NCBI GenBank assembly: GCA_036924835.1
Contig: JBAGRR010000001.1
Span: forward strand, 4,975,001 to 5,039,000
Source: Nitrobacteraceae bacterium AZCC 1564
Lineage (GTDB): Bacteria > Pseudomonadota > Alphaproteobacteria > Rhizobiales > Xanthobacteraceae
DNA length: 64,000 nt
Direction: 5' to 3'
Positions 44,120-52,462 of this stretch are shown here, piece after piece (position 1 is the stretch's first letter; each line of letters starts with the position of its first letter). The notes under the pieces are model-generated. The model saw only the letters and a list, made by a program, of their open reading frames with translations, was not told the DNA's origin and made no database searches. Position numbers and translations under genes: made by a program.

Positions 44120-44881
44120 TCAGACGGCGAGCGCCTCGACAATCAAATTCGTGATTGCATCGGGTTGTGAGATCAGCGCGAGATGACTCGCGTCCACCTC
44201 GATCGTCTTCGCATTCATGCGCTTGGCCATGAAGCGCTCGAGATCTGGATTGATGGTGCGGTCTTGCGTCGACACGGCATAAAAGCTCGGCTTGTTGCGC
44301 CAGGCCGCGTTCGTCGTCTTGTCACTCGTGAGCGATTTCTTGAACGGCTGCTGAACCGCGTAGAGCACGCGCGCTTCTTCCTTCGGCAGGTCACCCGCGA
44401 AGTCGCGCAGAAAAGCCTCTTCCGATAACAAGCCCCAATCATCGGTGAAGGTGATGCCCGCTGAGGCCGGCGGCGTCGGAAACGTCTTTGCCAGCACCGT
44501 ATAATCTTCACCGGCATCGGGGGCTCGCGCGGCGATGTAAACGAGCGCGGTGATCTTCGGGTCCACGCCCACTTCCGAGACGATCATGCCCGAGAACGAG
44601 TGGCCGACGAGCACCGCCGGGCCCGGCTGAATCGCAATCGCCCGCTTCGCGGCTTCGCACGCTTCATTGAGCGAGGTGAGCGGGTTCTGCACGCTGGTGC
44701 AATTGACGCCCTTCTGCTGCAGGCGGGAAATGACTTTCGCCCAGCAGGAGCCATCCGCAAACAGCCCGTGGACGAACACGACATTCTTTGTCTTCAACGG
44801 CGCCTGCGCATTGGCAACACGATGAAGCAAGGGAAGGGCGGAAGCGGCAGCGGCAGCAGCGATAAATGTCCGGCGATTCAT
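44120..44881 (-). CDS. Exported alpha/beta hydrolase
   Basis: This protein of about 253 residues begins NRRTFIAAAAAASALPLLHRVANA, a Tat/Sec-like signal. The oxyanion segment is FVHGLFADGSCW, the nucleophile elbow GHSFSG and the late His VDASHLALISQP. This is the salicylate-esterase/MhpC-like group of small esterases. AGGAG precedes a double ATG (44884 and 44881); 44881 gives the better spacing. Confidence 0.85.
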   Translation of the reverse strand: MNRRTFIAAAAAASALPLLHRVANAQAPLKTKNVVFVHGLFADGSCWAKVISRLQQKGVNCTSVQNPLTSLNEACEAAKRAIAIQPGPAVLVGHSFSGMIVSEVGVDPKITALVYIAARAPDAGEDYTVLAKTFPTPPASAGITFTDDWGLLSEEAFLRDFAGDLPKEEARVLYAVQQPFKKSLTSDKTTNAAWRNKPSFYAVSTQDRTINPDLERFMAKRMNAKTIEVDASHLALISQPDAITNLIVEALAV

Positions 44882-44911
44882 CATAGGCTCCTGTTGCAAG
44901 AGGGTTTGCAT

Positions 44912-45305
44912 GCCAACGATTTCAGTCCGTCATGGAAATTCGCTCAGGCGTTCTCTTCTCGGCTCAACTCGTGCAGTGAGGTTGTGCAGCCTCGTTCACG
45001 CCGCCACATCGCAGATTTCCTGGCAGATTTCCTGGCAGATCTCCCGGCGGGTCTCCCGCGTGGGGAGTTCCCGGGCGATCGTTGGCGGACGTGAAGACGA
45101 TGCCTTTACGCCTCGATCATGTCGATGAATTGTGACAGCTCGTATTGTCTCAGGAGGGGGGCAATGAGCGCGCAGTGCTTCGCCCGATGTGCGCTTTCGG
45201 ACGCATCGATCCCTGACATGCGGAAGATGTACGCGGCCTACCACCTTAGGGTGATACCATTGCAAACTGGGTCATGAAATGACAGGCGAAAAGGGAGGAT
45301 GAGCC
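44912..45305. other. Spacer with short tandem repeat
   Basis: There is no supportable gene here. CAGATTTCCTGG-type 12-base units repeat three to four times at about 45008-45055. The 3' end holds the ribosome site of the gene at 45306. Confidence 0.5.
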
Positions 45306-46058
45306 GTGAAGATCGTCATCATCGGCGGCACGGGCCTGATTGGCTCGAAGGCCGTCGCCATTCTGCGCGATGGCGGCCACGAGGCCGTCGCTGCCTCACC
45401 TAATACAGGCGTCAACACCATCACGGGCGAGGGGCTCAAAGAGGCCCTGGCCGGCGCGCAGGTGGTGATCGATCTCGCCAACGCGCCCTCATGGGAAGAC
45501 AAGGCGGTGCTGGAATTTTTCGAGACGTCCGGCCGCAACCTTCTTGCGGCGGAGACCGCAGCCGGCGTCGGGCATCATGTGGCGCTCTCCATCGTCGGAA
45601 TCGATCGAAGCGACAATGGCTATTTTCGCGCCAAGGTCGCCCAGGAGAAACTGATCGAAGCCTCGCCCATCCCCTACACCATCATCCGCTCGACCCAGTT
45701 CATGGAATTTCTCGGGGGCATCGCCGCTTCGAGTGCGGATGGAAACGTGGTCAGGCTTTCGCCGGGCCTCTTCCAACCCATCGCGGCGGATGACGTTGCT
45801 GCCAACGTCGCCGAGGTGGCGCTCGCGGCGCCGCGAAACGGCATCGTCGAGATCGCCGGCCCTGAACGAGCACCGTTCAACGACATCGTCGCCCGCTATC
45901 TGAAGGCGGTCGGGGATCCGCGTGAGGTCGTGCGAGATCCTGAGGCCCGATACTTCGGCGGCCGGGTCGAGGAGAAATCGCTGGTGCCGCTCGGCGAAGC
46001 GCGCCTCGGCCGCATCGGTCTGGACGAATGGCTGCGCCGCTCACAGGCGAAAGCCTGA
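45306..46058 (+). CDS. NmrA-like/atypical SDR NAD(P)-binding protein
   Basis: This 250-residue protein has the Rossmann start KIVIIGGTGLIGSKAV and the pattern VDLANAPSWEDKAV-like (IDLANAPSWED), with YTIIRSTQFMEF near the middle as in NmrA-type atypical short-chain dehydrogenases. The start codon is GTG with GGGAGG upstream. A secreted cupin gene follows after 63 bases on the same strand. Confidence 0.9.
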   Translation: MKIVIIGGTGLIGSKAVAILRDGGHEAVAASPNTGVNTITGEGLKEALAGAQVVIDLANAPSWEDKAVLEFFETSGRNLLAAETAAGVGHHVALSIVGIDRSDNGYFRAKVAQEKLIEASPIPYTIIRSTQFMEFLGGIAASSADGNVVRLSPGLFQPIAADDVAANVAEVALAAPRNGIVEIAGPERAPFNDIVARYLKAVGDPREVVRDPEARYFGGRVEEKSLVPLGEARLGRIGLDEWLRRSQAKA

Positions 46059-46121
46059 TGCCGCTTCGGACGTACGCGCAGTTTGCCACCAGCCTATCCC
46101 GGCCAACGAAGGAAAGAGGCG

Positions 46122-46514
46122 ATGATGACGATCAAAGTCGTTTGGTTGATTCTTCTGTGCCTCATAAGCGGCACAGCGCTGGCTCAGGAGCCGAAGGTCA
46201 TGGCACTCATGTCCAAGGATCTTCCGGAGAATCCCGGCAGAGAAGCTCTGATGATCACAGTCGAACATGCGCCCGGAGGATCGAGCGCTATCCACCGACA
46301 CAATGCACATGCGTTTGTTTACGTGTTGGAGGGCTCCGTCGTGATGCAACTGAAAGGTGGACAAGAGGTGACACTGACACCAGGACAGTCCTTTTATGAA
46401 GGCCCTGCTGATGTTCATGTCGTCGACCGGAACGCGAGCAGCACACAGCCGGCCAAATTCCTGGTGCTCTTGATCAAGGACAAGGGCGCCCCGGCGCTCG
46501 TGCCCACACAGTGA
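46122..46514 (+). CDS. Exported cupin protein
   Basis: This 130-residue protein has a signal peptide (VVWLILLCLISGTALA-QE) and a cupin barrel with HRHNAHAFVYVLEGSV and the second motif near LTPGQSFYEGPADVH. GAAGGAAAGAGG precedes a double ATG. Probably cotranscribed with the NmrA-like gene. Function unknown. Confidence 0.85.
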   Translation: MMTIKVVWLILLCLISGTALAQEPKVMALMSKDLPENPGREALMITVEHAPGGSSAIHRHNAHAFVYVLEGSVVMQLKGGQEVTLTPGQSFYEGPADVHVVDRNASSTQPAKFLVLLIKDKGAPALVPTQ

Positions 46515-46625
46515 CTGTGACGCACCCCAGGAACCTCCCGAAGGCCGCCTGGGATGACTGATCGTCACAAGACTTCGCGGTTTATAGGCGTCCTGGTTGA
46601 TGAGTGCGCGCACTTGTCTGGCGGA

Positions 46626-46730
46626 CTAAAGCGCGATGAGATCATGATGAATCGTCATCGCGCTTTAGGTTATTGTTTGAGCATGATCTTTTCGGAAAAC
46701 CGCTGCACACTTTTCCGGATCATGCTCTAG
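46626..46730. repeat. Rhizobial dispersed repeat (two hairpins)
   Basis: This element of about 105 bases contains two hairpins: CTAAAGCGCGATGA/TCATCGCGCTTTAG and AGCATGATC...GATCATGCT. It is nearly identical to the inverse copy at 61438-61540. I recall this sequence as highly repeated in Bradyrhizobium relatives. Its end CTAG supplies the TAG stop codon of the transporter gene at 46727. Confidence 0.9.
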
Positions 46731-48052
46731 GGGTCGGTGGTTGCGACCGCGCTCAATTCATTTGCATCGCGGGCGGATTTGCCCGCCACCGCGCGTACCT
46801 TGCCCGGCGAAGCGCGCCAGATCGCGAGCGCCGATAATGCGCTGACCGCGATGCACACCGAGAAAGCGAGATCATAAGTCCCGGTGAGATCGTGCAGCAG
46901 GCCGGTAACCCAAGGCCCCGCGGCGCCGCCCATCATCGCCGAGAACATGATCGAGCCGAAGATCGCGCCGTAATGCTTGCCTTGGAAAATCTCCAGCACG
47001 ATCGCGCCCATCACCGAGGTGACGCCGTAGCCGAGCGCGCCTTGCGCGAACACCATCAGATAAACCAACAACAAGCTGTGCTGATACTGAAGCGCGATGA
47101 GGGCTGCGAAGCACAGCGCAAAGCCGAAACAGGAAATCGCCCAGATCGCCTCGCGCCCGATGCGATCGGAGGCGTGTCCGAGCACGATCTGTCCCGGGAT
47201 GCCCAGCAGGCTGACGATGCCGAGCGCCCAGACGCCGACTTGCGATGAAAAGCCGATGTCGATGAGATACTGCGTCTGGTGCACCTGAACGGCGTACCAG
47301 ACATAAAGCCCGCTCGCATACCCCAACGCAATGAACCAGAACCGCGTGGTGCGCAGTGCACGCGCCAGCGTCCAGTCGGTCCCGGCCCAAACGGCATCGA
47401 CAATGTTCGAGACTGGTTTGGTCTGCGCGTGCGTCGTCGCGCCGCCGTCCGGCTGCAGGCCGATGTCTTCCGGACGCTTGCGCAGCAGCAGATTTATCGG
47501 CACGAGCGCGATCAAGGAGAGAATGCCCATGGCGGTGCAGGCGGTGCGCCATCCGCTGTGATCGAGCGTGTATTGCACCCACGGCAACAGCGTCACCGAA
47601 CCAATGCCGACACCGCCGAACGCAATGCCGATGGCGAGGCCACGCCGGCGGACGAACCAGTTCGGCAGGAACAGCGATTGCCCGTAATAGCCGATGCAGT
47701 TGCTGCCGGAGCCGACCATGAAGCCGATGGTCACGTAGAGATGCCAAGGTTCTCGCGTCAGCGGCGCCAGCAGCAATCCCGCGCTCATCAATAGGATGCC
47801 GAGTTCGATCACCACGCGCGGCCCGGCGCGGTCCATCAGGCGGCCGATCAGCGGACTGATGAAGGCGGAGACGAAGAAGCCGAACGAAAACGCGCCCGCG
47901 ATGACACCGCGGTCCCAACCGTATTCCGTCAGGATCGGTGGGAAGAACAGCGAGAACGCGGTGCGAACGTTCACGCCGATGGCCATGGTGAGAAAGGTGA
48001 TGGCGACGATGACCCAGCCGTAGAAAAAGGGGAGGCGCGATTGTCCGGTCAT
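46727..48052 (-). CDS. MFS transporter, monocarboxylate/oxalate-formate-type
   Basis: This 441-residue protein has 12 hydrophobic segments, the N-terminal FFYGWVIVAITFLTMAIGVNVRTAF typical of the MCT/OFA-like branch, and the loop GRLMDRAGPRVV. It is probably a carboxylate importer or exporter of the inner membrane. It stands alone; its stop codon lies within a dispersed repeat. Substrate unknown. Confidence 0.9.
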   Translation of the reverse strand: MTGQSRLPFFYGWVIVAITFLTMAIGVNVRTAFSLFFPPILTEYGWDRGVIAGAFSFGFFVSAFISPLIGRLMDRAGPRVVIELGILLMSAGLLLAPLTREPWHLYVTIGFMVGSGSNCIGYYGQSLFLPNWFVRRRGLAIGIAFGGVGIGSVTLLPWVQYTLDHSGWRTACTAMGILSLIALVPINLLLRKRPEDIGLQPDGGATTHAQTKPVSNIVDAVWAGTDWTLARALRTTRFWFIALGYASGLYVWYAVQVHQTQYLIDIGFSSQVGVWALGIVSLLGIPGQIVLGHASDRIGREAIWAISCFGFALCFAALIALQYQHSLLLVYLMVFAQGALGYGVTSVMGAIVLEIFQGKHYGAIFGSIMFSAMMGGAAGPWVTGLLHDLTGTYDLAFSVCIAVSALSALAIWRASPGKVRAVAGKSARDANELSAVATTDP

Positions 48053-48293
48053 GCTTTTTCTGTCAGGTTTTTTCGGTGATGCTTTGACGGCGAGCTTCTC
48101 AAGTCTTGTTCTTTAGATCCTACTTGTAAGCTTTGGCATGCATCTGAATCAATTACCTCCGAGGTAAGTGTTTGTCGGCATAGCAGGGGCGGAGCATCGT
48201 CCTGCGCCTCATCCGCCCACGCGCCTCGTTGGGCTAAGTCTATGCGCAGCGCGAGCGCTGATGCTTCGGTCCCGGTCGAAGGATAACGGCCAT
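48053..48293. other. Gene-free spacer
   Basis: There is no gene or clear element between the transporter start and the tandem repeat pair. Confidence 0.45.
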
Positions 48294-48411
48294 AGCGTTT
48301 TCGAGCGAAGTGGGCACCGGTTCGCGTGAAGAAAACGCGTCAAACAAGGAGAGCGTTTTCGAGCGAAGTGGACACCGGTTCGCGTGAAGAAAACGCGTCA
48401 AACAAAAATCT
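48294..48411. repeat. Two tandem copies of a rhizobial dispersed repeat
   Basis: Two head-to-tail units of about 58 bases begin AGCGTTTTCGAGCGAAGTGG and contain CACCGGTTCGCGTGAAGAAAA. Each can form a hairpin (GCGTTTTC/GAAAACGC). A third copy lies at 61865-61930. Confidence 0.9.
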
Positions 48412-48511
48412 AACAGGACTCATAGACCGTGCGGCAAGATAAATGTTGCTGCGATGCGGATCGCGCTGAAGAATGTGGTAGCACAACGCATCACGCATTG
48501 AGAGTTTCACG

Positions 48512-49156
48512 ATGACCATCACGATCACCGCCTTTGAACGTTCACCCGATGGCGGCCAGGGACTGGCGCGGGATACGCGCGTGCGCTGGGCGCTCGAAGA
48601 ATTGGGCCAGCCTTACGAGGTTCGCCTGGTGTCGTTCCGTGCGATGAAGGAGCCCACGCATCTGGCGTTGCATCCGTTCGGCCAGATCCCAACCTATGAG
48701 GACGGCGATCTCGCTTTGTTCGAGACAGGGGCGATCGTCTTCCATCTCGCCGAACGCCATGCGGGCCTGCTGCCGGCCGATCGCGATGCGCGCTCGCGTG
48801 CGATCACATGGATGTTTGCTGCGCTCAACACGGTGGAACCGCCGATCCTCGAACTCGTCACCGCGAAAATTCTGGAGAGCGACAGGCCGTGGTCCGAGGC
48901 GCGTCTGCCCCTCGTGAAGGATCGTGTGCGCGAGCGGCTGAACCAATTGTCCGCGCGCTTAGGGAATGCCGAGTGGTTGGACGGCGCGTTCAGCGCGGGC
49001 GATTTGATGATGGTGTCGGTGCTGCTCCGGCTGAAGCCATCAGGCCTTCTCAACGAGTTTCCGAACCTTGCTGCCTATGTTGGGCGCGGTGAAGCGCGCC
49101 CCGCTTACAAGCGGGCTTTCGCTGCGCAACTGGCGGTCAACGCCGGCAATGTTTGA
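48512..49156 (+). CDS. Glutathione S-transferase family protein
   Basis: This 214-residue protein has an N-terminal thioredoxin-like domain (GLARDTRVRWALEELGQPYEVRLVSF, HPFGQIPTYEDGDLALFETGAI) and a C-terminal all-helical domain (DGAFSAGDLMMVSVLLRL). It would use glutathione for conjugation or reduction of unknown substrates. GAGAG precedes ATG. Monocistronic. Confidence 0.9.
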   Translation: MTITITAFERSPDGGQGLARDTRVRWALEELGQPYEVRLVSFRAMKEPTHLALHPFGQIPTYEDGDLALFETGAIVFHLAERHAGLLPADRDARSRAITWMFAALNTVEPPILELVTAKILESDRPWSEARLPLVKDRVRERLNQLSARLGNAEWLDGAFSAGDLMMVSVLLRLKPSGLLNEFPNLAAYVGRGEARPAYKRAFAAQLAVNAGNV

Positions 49157-49175
49157 ACGCAATGTTTGAAGCGGT

Positions 49176-49430
49176 TCACTCGAACCGCGTCATCAGGCGT
49201 TCGATGTAATCGTTGATGGCGTCGGCAAACTTCAATTGATGAGGTGCGAAGACCGTGGCGCAATGCGCGTCGATGGCTGACCGCACGCTATCCAGCGAAG
49301 CCTTGTGCTGATCGGCAGGCGCCGCCGCCAACATCTCATCGATGGCTTTCTCGGCATGTGGAATGTTGTCCGTCTCGCCCGCGTGGATCAATGGGCGCAA
49401 TGTGTCCGTGCATTTGTTGACGTGTTCCAT
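49176..49430 (-). CDS. Small helical protein, intact copy of a triplicated gene
   Basis: The 84-residue protein starts MEHVNKCTDTLRPLIHAGET, is wholly helical and has two Cys. Two decayed copies lie at 50373-50671 and 51811-52115. In the third copy the ATG is ACG, which helps fix this ATG as the native start. The similarity continues upstream (PSHTLP), so the frame might begin earlier, up to 49487. No known family recognised; it is likely cytoplasmic. Confidence 0.68.
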   Translation of the reverse strand: MEHVNKCTDTLRPLIHAGETDNIPHAEKAIDEMLAAAPADQHKASLDSVRSAIDAHCATVFAPHQLKFADAINDYIERLMTRFE

Positions 49431-49562
49431 GGGGAGAGTATGCGATGGTGGGGAGAGATTTTCTAGGCCGTTCGATCGCGCTACCAACTTACCGCCGTGC
49501 CTTCACCGGCTGCTCCACATACTCCACCACATCCGAATGCCGCATTCATTCGCGTGCGATGT

Positions 49563-50045
49563 TCAGCCGATCGGCCCGGGGATCCAATGATCGCCGGCAA
49601 GCGGCCTGACTGTTACGCCATGAATGACTCCGAGCTCCAGGCTTGGATCGAAATGGCGCATCGTCCGCTCATTGAGATCAATGATGCGGCCAGGCGTGAG
49701 TGGCCCCACGTCATTTATCTTGACGATGACCTTCTTGCCGGCAGCCTCAACGAGGGCATACTTCGGCTTCGCGCCATAGAGGACCCCACCAAATTTCTCA
49801 CGCAAACTCGTCTTGATGGCAGCCGCCCAGGCAGAGGGATCGTAGCGCTCGCCGGAGGCTGTGTTCGGGCCACCCTCGCGCCATCCGGGCCGGAACGGAT
49901 TGTACATGGATGCTGCGCCAACGATCGCATCCCCAGCGGCACGGATGATAGCGCTTGAATGAATGACTTCACTTCGAGCAACGGAAACCGAAATGGCAAG
50001 CGCAAGCAGGGCGCCGCAAATTGCGGCGCTCGAGCGACACAACAT
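49563..50045 (-). CDS. RlpA-like double-psi beta-barrel protein, exported
   Basis: This protein of about 160 residues has a signal peptide (CGALLALAISVSVARS). The RlpA-like barrel opens GAASMYNPFRPGWREGGPNTASGERYD and ends KINDVGPLTPGRIIDLNERTM, close to the family's catalytic/structural segment VxINDRGPF..RIIDLS. There is no SPOR domain. RlpA proteins act on peptidoglycan at the septum or poles. AGGAG precedes a double ATG (50048/50045). Confidence 0.85.
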   Translation of the reverse strand: MLCRSSAAICGALLALAISVSVARSEVIHSSAIIRAAGDAIVGAASMYNPFRPGWREGGPNTASGERYDPSAWAAAIKTSLREKFGGVLYGAKPKYALVEAAGKKVIVKINDVGPLTPGRIIDLNERTMRHFDPSLELGVIHGVTVRPLAGDHWIPGPIG

Positions 50046-50372
50046 CATAACTCCTTGACTGATTTTTTTCGGTTCCCGATGCCGCAAAACATGGTCAAAC
50101 AAACGCGGAGGCGTTCGCGCCAATTCTTGCGGTATCGTGCCAGGGCTGGCGACGGAACCGTTGCGGGAACCAGGACGGTCCTCGCAACAGCGTTGTTGGT
50201 TGTCGGCGATTAAAACAGAGATTGCGTCAGCAACATGACTGCATAGAGCTTCTTCGAGAGGGCCGGAGGTGAACAGGAGTAACCGTCTGGCCGATGTCCG
50301 CGCGGTGTATCGATCGTGCGGTTATTCGGATGCCGATCCGATGCGTGCAGTCTGACGGCGCGCGTGAGACGC

Positions 50373-50671
50373 TCACTCGAATCGCGTCATCAATCGTTCG
50401 ACGTCATCGTTGATGGCGTCGGCAAAGCCGAGCTGATGAGTGCCAGAGCATATGGCTCAGTAATCTTCGATGGCCGAACGGACATGATCGAGCGAAGCTT
50501 TGTGCTGATCGGCAGACGCACTCGCCAACATTTCGTCGATCGCTTTTTCAGCAAGTGGATTGCTGTCCGTCTCACCCGCATGGATCAACGGACGCAGCGG
50601 TGCATGTGTTGATGTGCTCCGTGGGATGAGTATGCGATGGGGCGGGAGAAGATTCCAGCCGTTAGCTTGCG
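50373..50671 (-). pseudogene. Decayed copy 2 of the small triplicated gene
   Basis: The minus strand retains RPLIHAGETDSNPLAEKAID, ADQHKASLDHVRSAIE and the C-terminus ERLMTRFE. The start is ACG instead of ATG, a frameshift precedes RPLIHAG and a TGA interrupts the middle. The similarity to copy 3 extends to GTTAGCTTGCG at the right end. That sequence here forms the last codons and stop of the neighbouring aminopeptidase gene. Confidence 0.8.
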
Positions 50672-51426
50672 CGTTCGTCAGGACGCAGCGTCAACACCGA
50701 CACGCCCGAAGCTGTCACGGCAACGGTGTGCTCGAACTGTGCGGAAAGCGATCCGTCTCTCGTCACAACAGTCCAACCGTCAGCCGCAGTTCTCACACTC
50801 CGCCGGCCGCGATTGAGCATCGGCTCGATCGTGAAGACCATGCCTTCACGGAGGGTGAGGCCAGTTCCTGGTTTTCCGAAGTGCAAAACCTGCGGCTCCT
50901 CGTGCATCTCGCGACCGATGCCGTGACCGCAATATTCACGCACCACAGAATAGCCATGACGCTTGGCATGTCGTTCGATCGCAAAGCCGATGTCTCCGAG
51001 CCGCGCGCCAGGGCGAACCGCGCGGATGCCCATCCACATGGCGTTATAGGTGGTCTGGACCAATCTCTTGGCGGCTGGATTGACGCGACCGACGAGATAA
51101 GTCTTGCTGGAATCCGCGATGTAGCCGTTCTTCTCGAGCGTGATGTCGAAATTGACGATGTCGCCATCGCGAAGCACGTCCGATTGCGATGGCACGCCGT
51201 GGCAGACCACATCGTTCACCGAAGCGTTCAGCACAAAGCCATAGCCATACTGGCCCTTGCTCGCGGGTCGGGCCTGGAGATCATGAACGATGAAACGCTC
51301 GACCATTTCATTGATCTGAAGTGTCGACAGGCCGGCGAGCGAGGTTCGATCCAGCATCGCGAACACGGACGCCAGGAGCCGGCCGGATTCAGCCAGCAAT
51401 GCCAGCTCCTCAGGCCGCTTCGTCAT
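50662..51426 (-). CDS. map: Methionine aminopeptidase, type I
   Basis: This 254-residue protein has the complete dinuclear metal site: Asp94 (NFDITLE), Asp105 (IADSSKTY), His168 (CGHGIG), Glu201 (TIEPM) and Glu232 (AQFEHTVAV), plus the catalytic His in CHGVPS. It removes N-terminal Met from nascent proteins. It overlaps the ParD-like gene by ATGA, so translation is coupled. The last two codons and stop lie within the duplicated flank. It is probably not the only map gene, because housekeeping copies are usually elsewhere; that needs the genome. Confidence 0.93.
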   Translation of the reverse strand: MTKRPEELALLAESGRLLASVFAMLDRTSLAGLSTLQINEMVERFIVHDLQARPASKGQYGYGFVLNASVNDVVCHGVPSQSDVLRDGDIVNFDITLEKNGYIADSSKTYLVGRVNPAAKRLVQTTYNAMWMGIRAVRPGARLGDIGFAIERHAKRHGYSVVREYCGHGIGREMHEEPQVLHFGKPGTGLTLREGMVFTIEPMLNRGRRSVRTAADGWTVVTRDGSLSAQFEHTVAVTASGVSVLTLRPDERAS

Positions 51427-51608
51427 GCATCACTCACAGCACGAAGCTCGCGCGCGATGATCTCTGTGAAACTGAGTGTCGGATTGGTCTCGCAGAGCAT
51501 GCCGATCTTGATCCAGTAGGCGGCCTGCGCATTGATCGACCGGAACGACACTTTGCTCGCCCTGCGCACCTGATCGTGCAGATCATCATCTATGTTCACA
51601 ATGCCCAT
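51423..51608 (-). CDS. ParD-like antitoxin-family protein
   Basis: The 61-residue protein (MGIVNIDDDLHDQVRRASKV, then SINAQAAYWIKIGMLCETNP) has the ribbon-helix-helix look of the ParD-like family: a short N-terminal strand followed by helices, with SxxAQAAYWIKIG. GGAAG lies 5 bases before ATG. It is upstream of and overlapping map. A 21-base perfect palindrome lies directly ahead of its ribosome site, as expected for autoregulation. No ParE/RelE-type toxin follows; the aminopeptidase occupies the toxin position. Confidence 0.82.
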   Translation of the reverse strand: MGIVNIDDDLHDQVRRASKVSFRSINAQAAYWIKIGMLCETNPTLSFTEIIARELRAVSDA

Positions 51609-51616
51609 GCGGACTT

Positions 51617-51637
51617 CCATATACGATTCGTATATGG
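51617..51637. promoter_or_regulatory. Perfect 21-base palindrome, likely operator
   Basis: CCATATACGA-T-TCGTATATGG has 10-bp perfect arms around one central base. It overlaps the ribosome site of the ParD-like gene. A further half-like GTATATG lies at 51641-51647. It is the probable binding site of the ParD-like ribbon-helix-helix protein; as RNA it could also hide the ribosome site. Confidence 0.65.
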
Positions 51638-51810
51638 AGCGTATATGCCATAGATGGGAAAGCCAATGGGAAGCGCGATGGCAGCGCAAGCGCAGCGCCG
51701 ATAGCACCTCGGTTCGAGAGATCGCGCTGCCTGACAGCGATCGATAGGAACTACAGCGCTGCCGAGCGGGGTATCATGACCGCCCCGACGGCGAGCATTC
51801 CTTGGAAGGG

Positions 51811-52115
51811 TCACTCGAGCGGCGTCATCAACGTTTGATGTCGTCGTTGATTTCGTCGGCAAAACTGAGCTGATGAGTCTCGCAGGCTGTGGCGCGGTGC
51901 GCTTCGACAGCCGAGCGGACATGATCGAGCGGCGCCTTGTGCTGATCGGCTGGAGCTGTGACCAGCATCTCCTCGATGGCTTTCTGGGCCAGCGGAATGC
52001 TGCCCGTCTCACCCGCGTGGATCAACGGACGCAGCGTCGCCGTGCATTTGCTGACGTGTTCCGTGGGATGAGTATGCGATGGGGCAGGGAGAAGATTCTA
52101 GTCCGTTAGCTTGCG
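51811..52115 (-). pseudogene. Decayed copy 3 of the small triplicated gene
   Basis: The frame reads TEHVSKCTATLRPLIHAGET and on through QKAIEEMLVTAPADQHKAPL and FADEINDDIKR. Compared with the copy at 49176-49430 the ATG has become ACG and the C-terminus is shortened by a frameshift (stop at 51828). A short product from an internal TTG is conceivable, but I call it decayed. Confidence 0.72.
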
Positions 52116-52156
52116 GTCAGGGTTTTCTGACAAATCCACCTCACGCCAAGCAAATG

Positions 52157-52462
52157 TTACACAATCGGAAGCGCCAACTTTCGGACGATATCGTCCCGAG
52201 CTTCGATGATTTCTGATCGCACCAATTGATACTCGTCGGACATCTGATCCTGACTCTTGTTTGCCAGAAAAAATAACTTCGACGCGACCGATGTAACAAG
52301 TTCGGCAATGTGCGAATGAGCGTCAATCTTGTTTAAGCTTATCCATCGGTCTATCGCCTTGCGCGATAGCCCCAGAAGAGGCTCGGTGCTCCAGGTGATG
52401 CTATTTACTGCTCGCAGAATCGCGCGCTGAGCGGCCACTCGATCGTTAAATTCGCTCGTCAA
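52157..52462 (-). CDS. Small helical protein at the end of an AT-rich cassette
   Basis: The 101-residue, mainly helical protein is read from TTG at 52462, where AAAGGAAG lies 6-7 bases upstream and TTGA overlaps the stop of the nucleotidyltransferase gene. An ATG at 52495 would extend it by 11 residues. The sequence (RKAIDRWISLNKIDAHSHIAEL, then SDEYQLVRSEIIEARDDIV) has no motif I recognise and no clear HEPN R-x4-6-H pair. Its position after a nucleotidyltransferase suggests a partner or antidote role; inference. Confidence 0.68.
   Translation of the reverse strand: MTSEFNDRVAAQRAILRAVNSITWSTEPLLGLSRKAIDRWISLNKIDAHSHIAELVTSVASKLFFLANKSQDQMSDEYQLVRSEIIEARDDIVRKLALPIV

Noticed and set aside
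44996-45265. Minus-strand frame ending in EICQEICQEICDVAA
   Set aside because: The repeated residues simply reflect a short tandem DNA repeat; it has no start signal.
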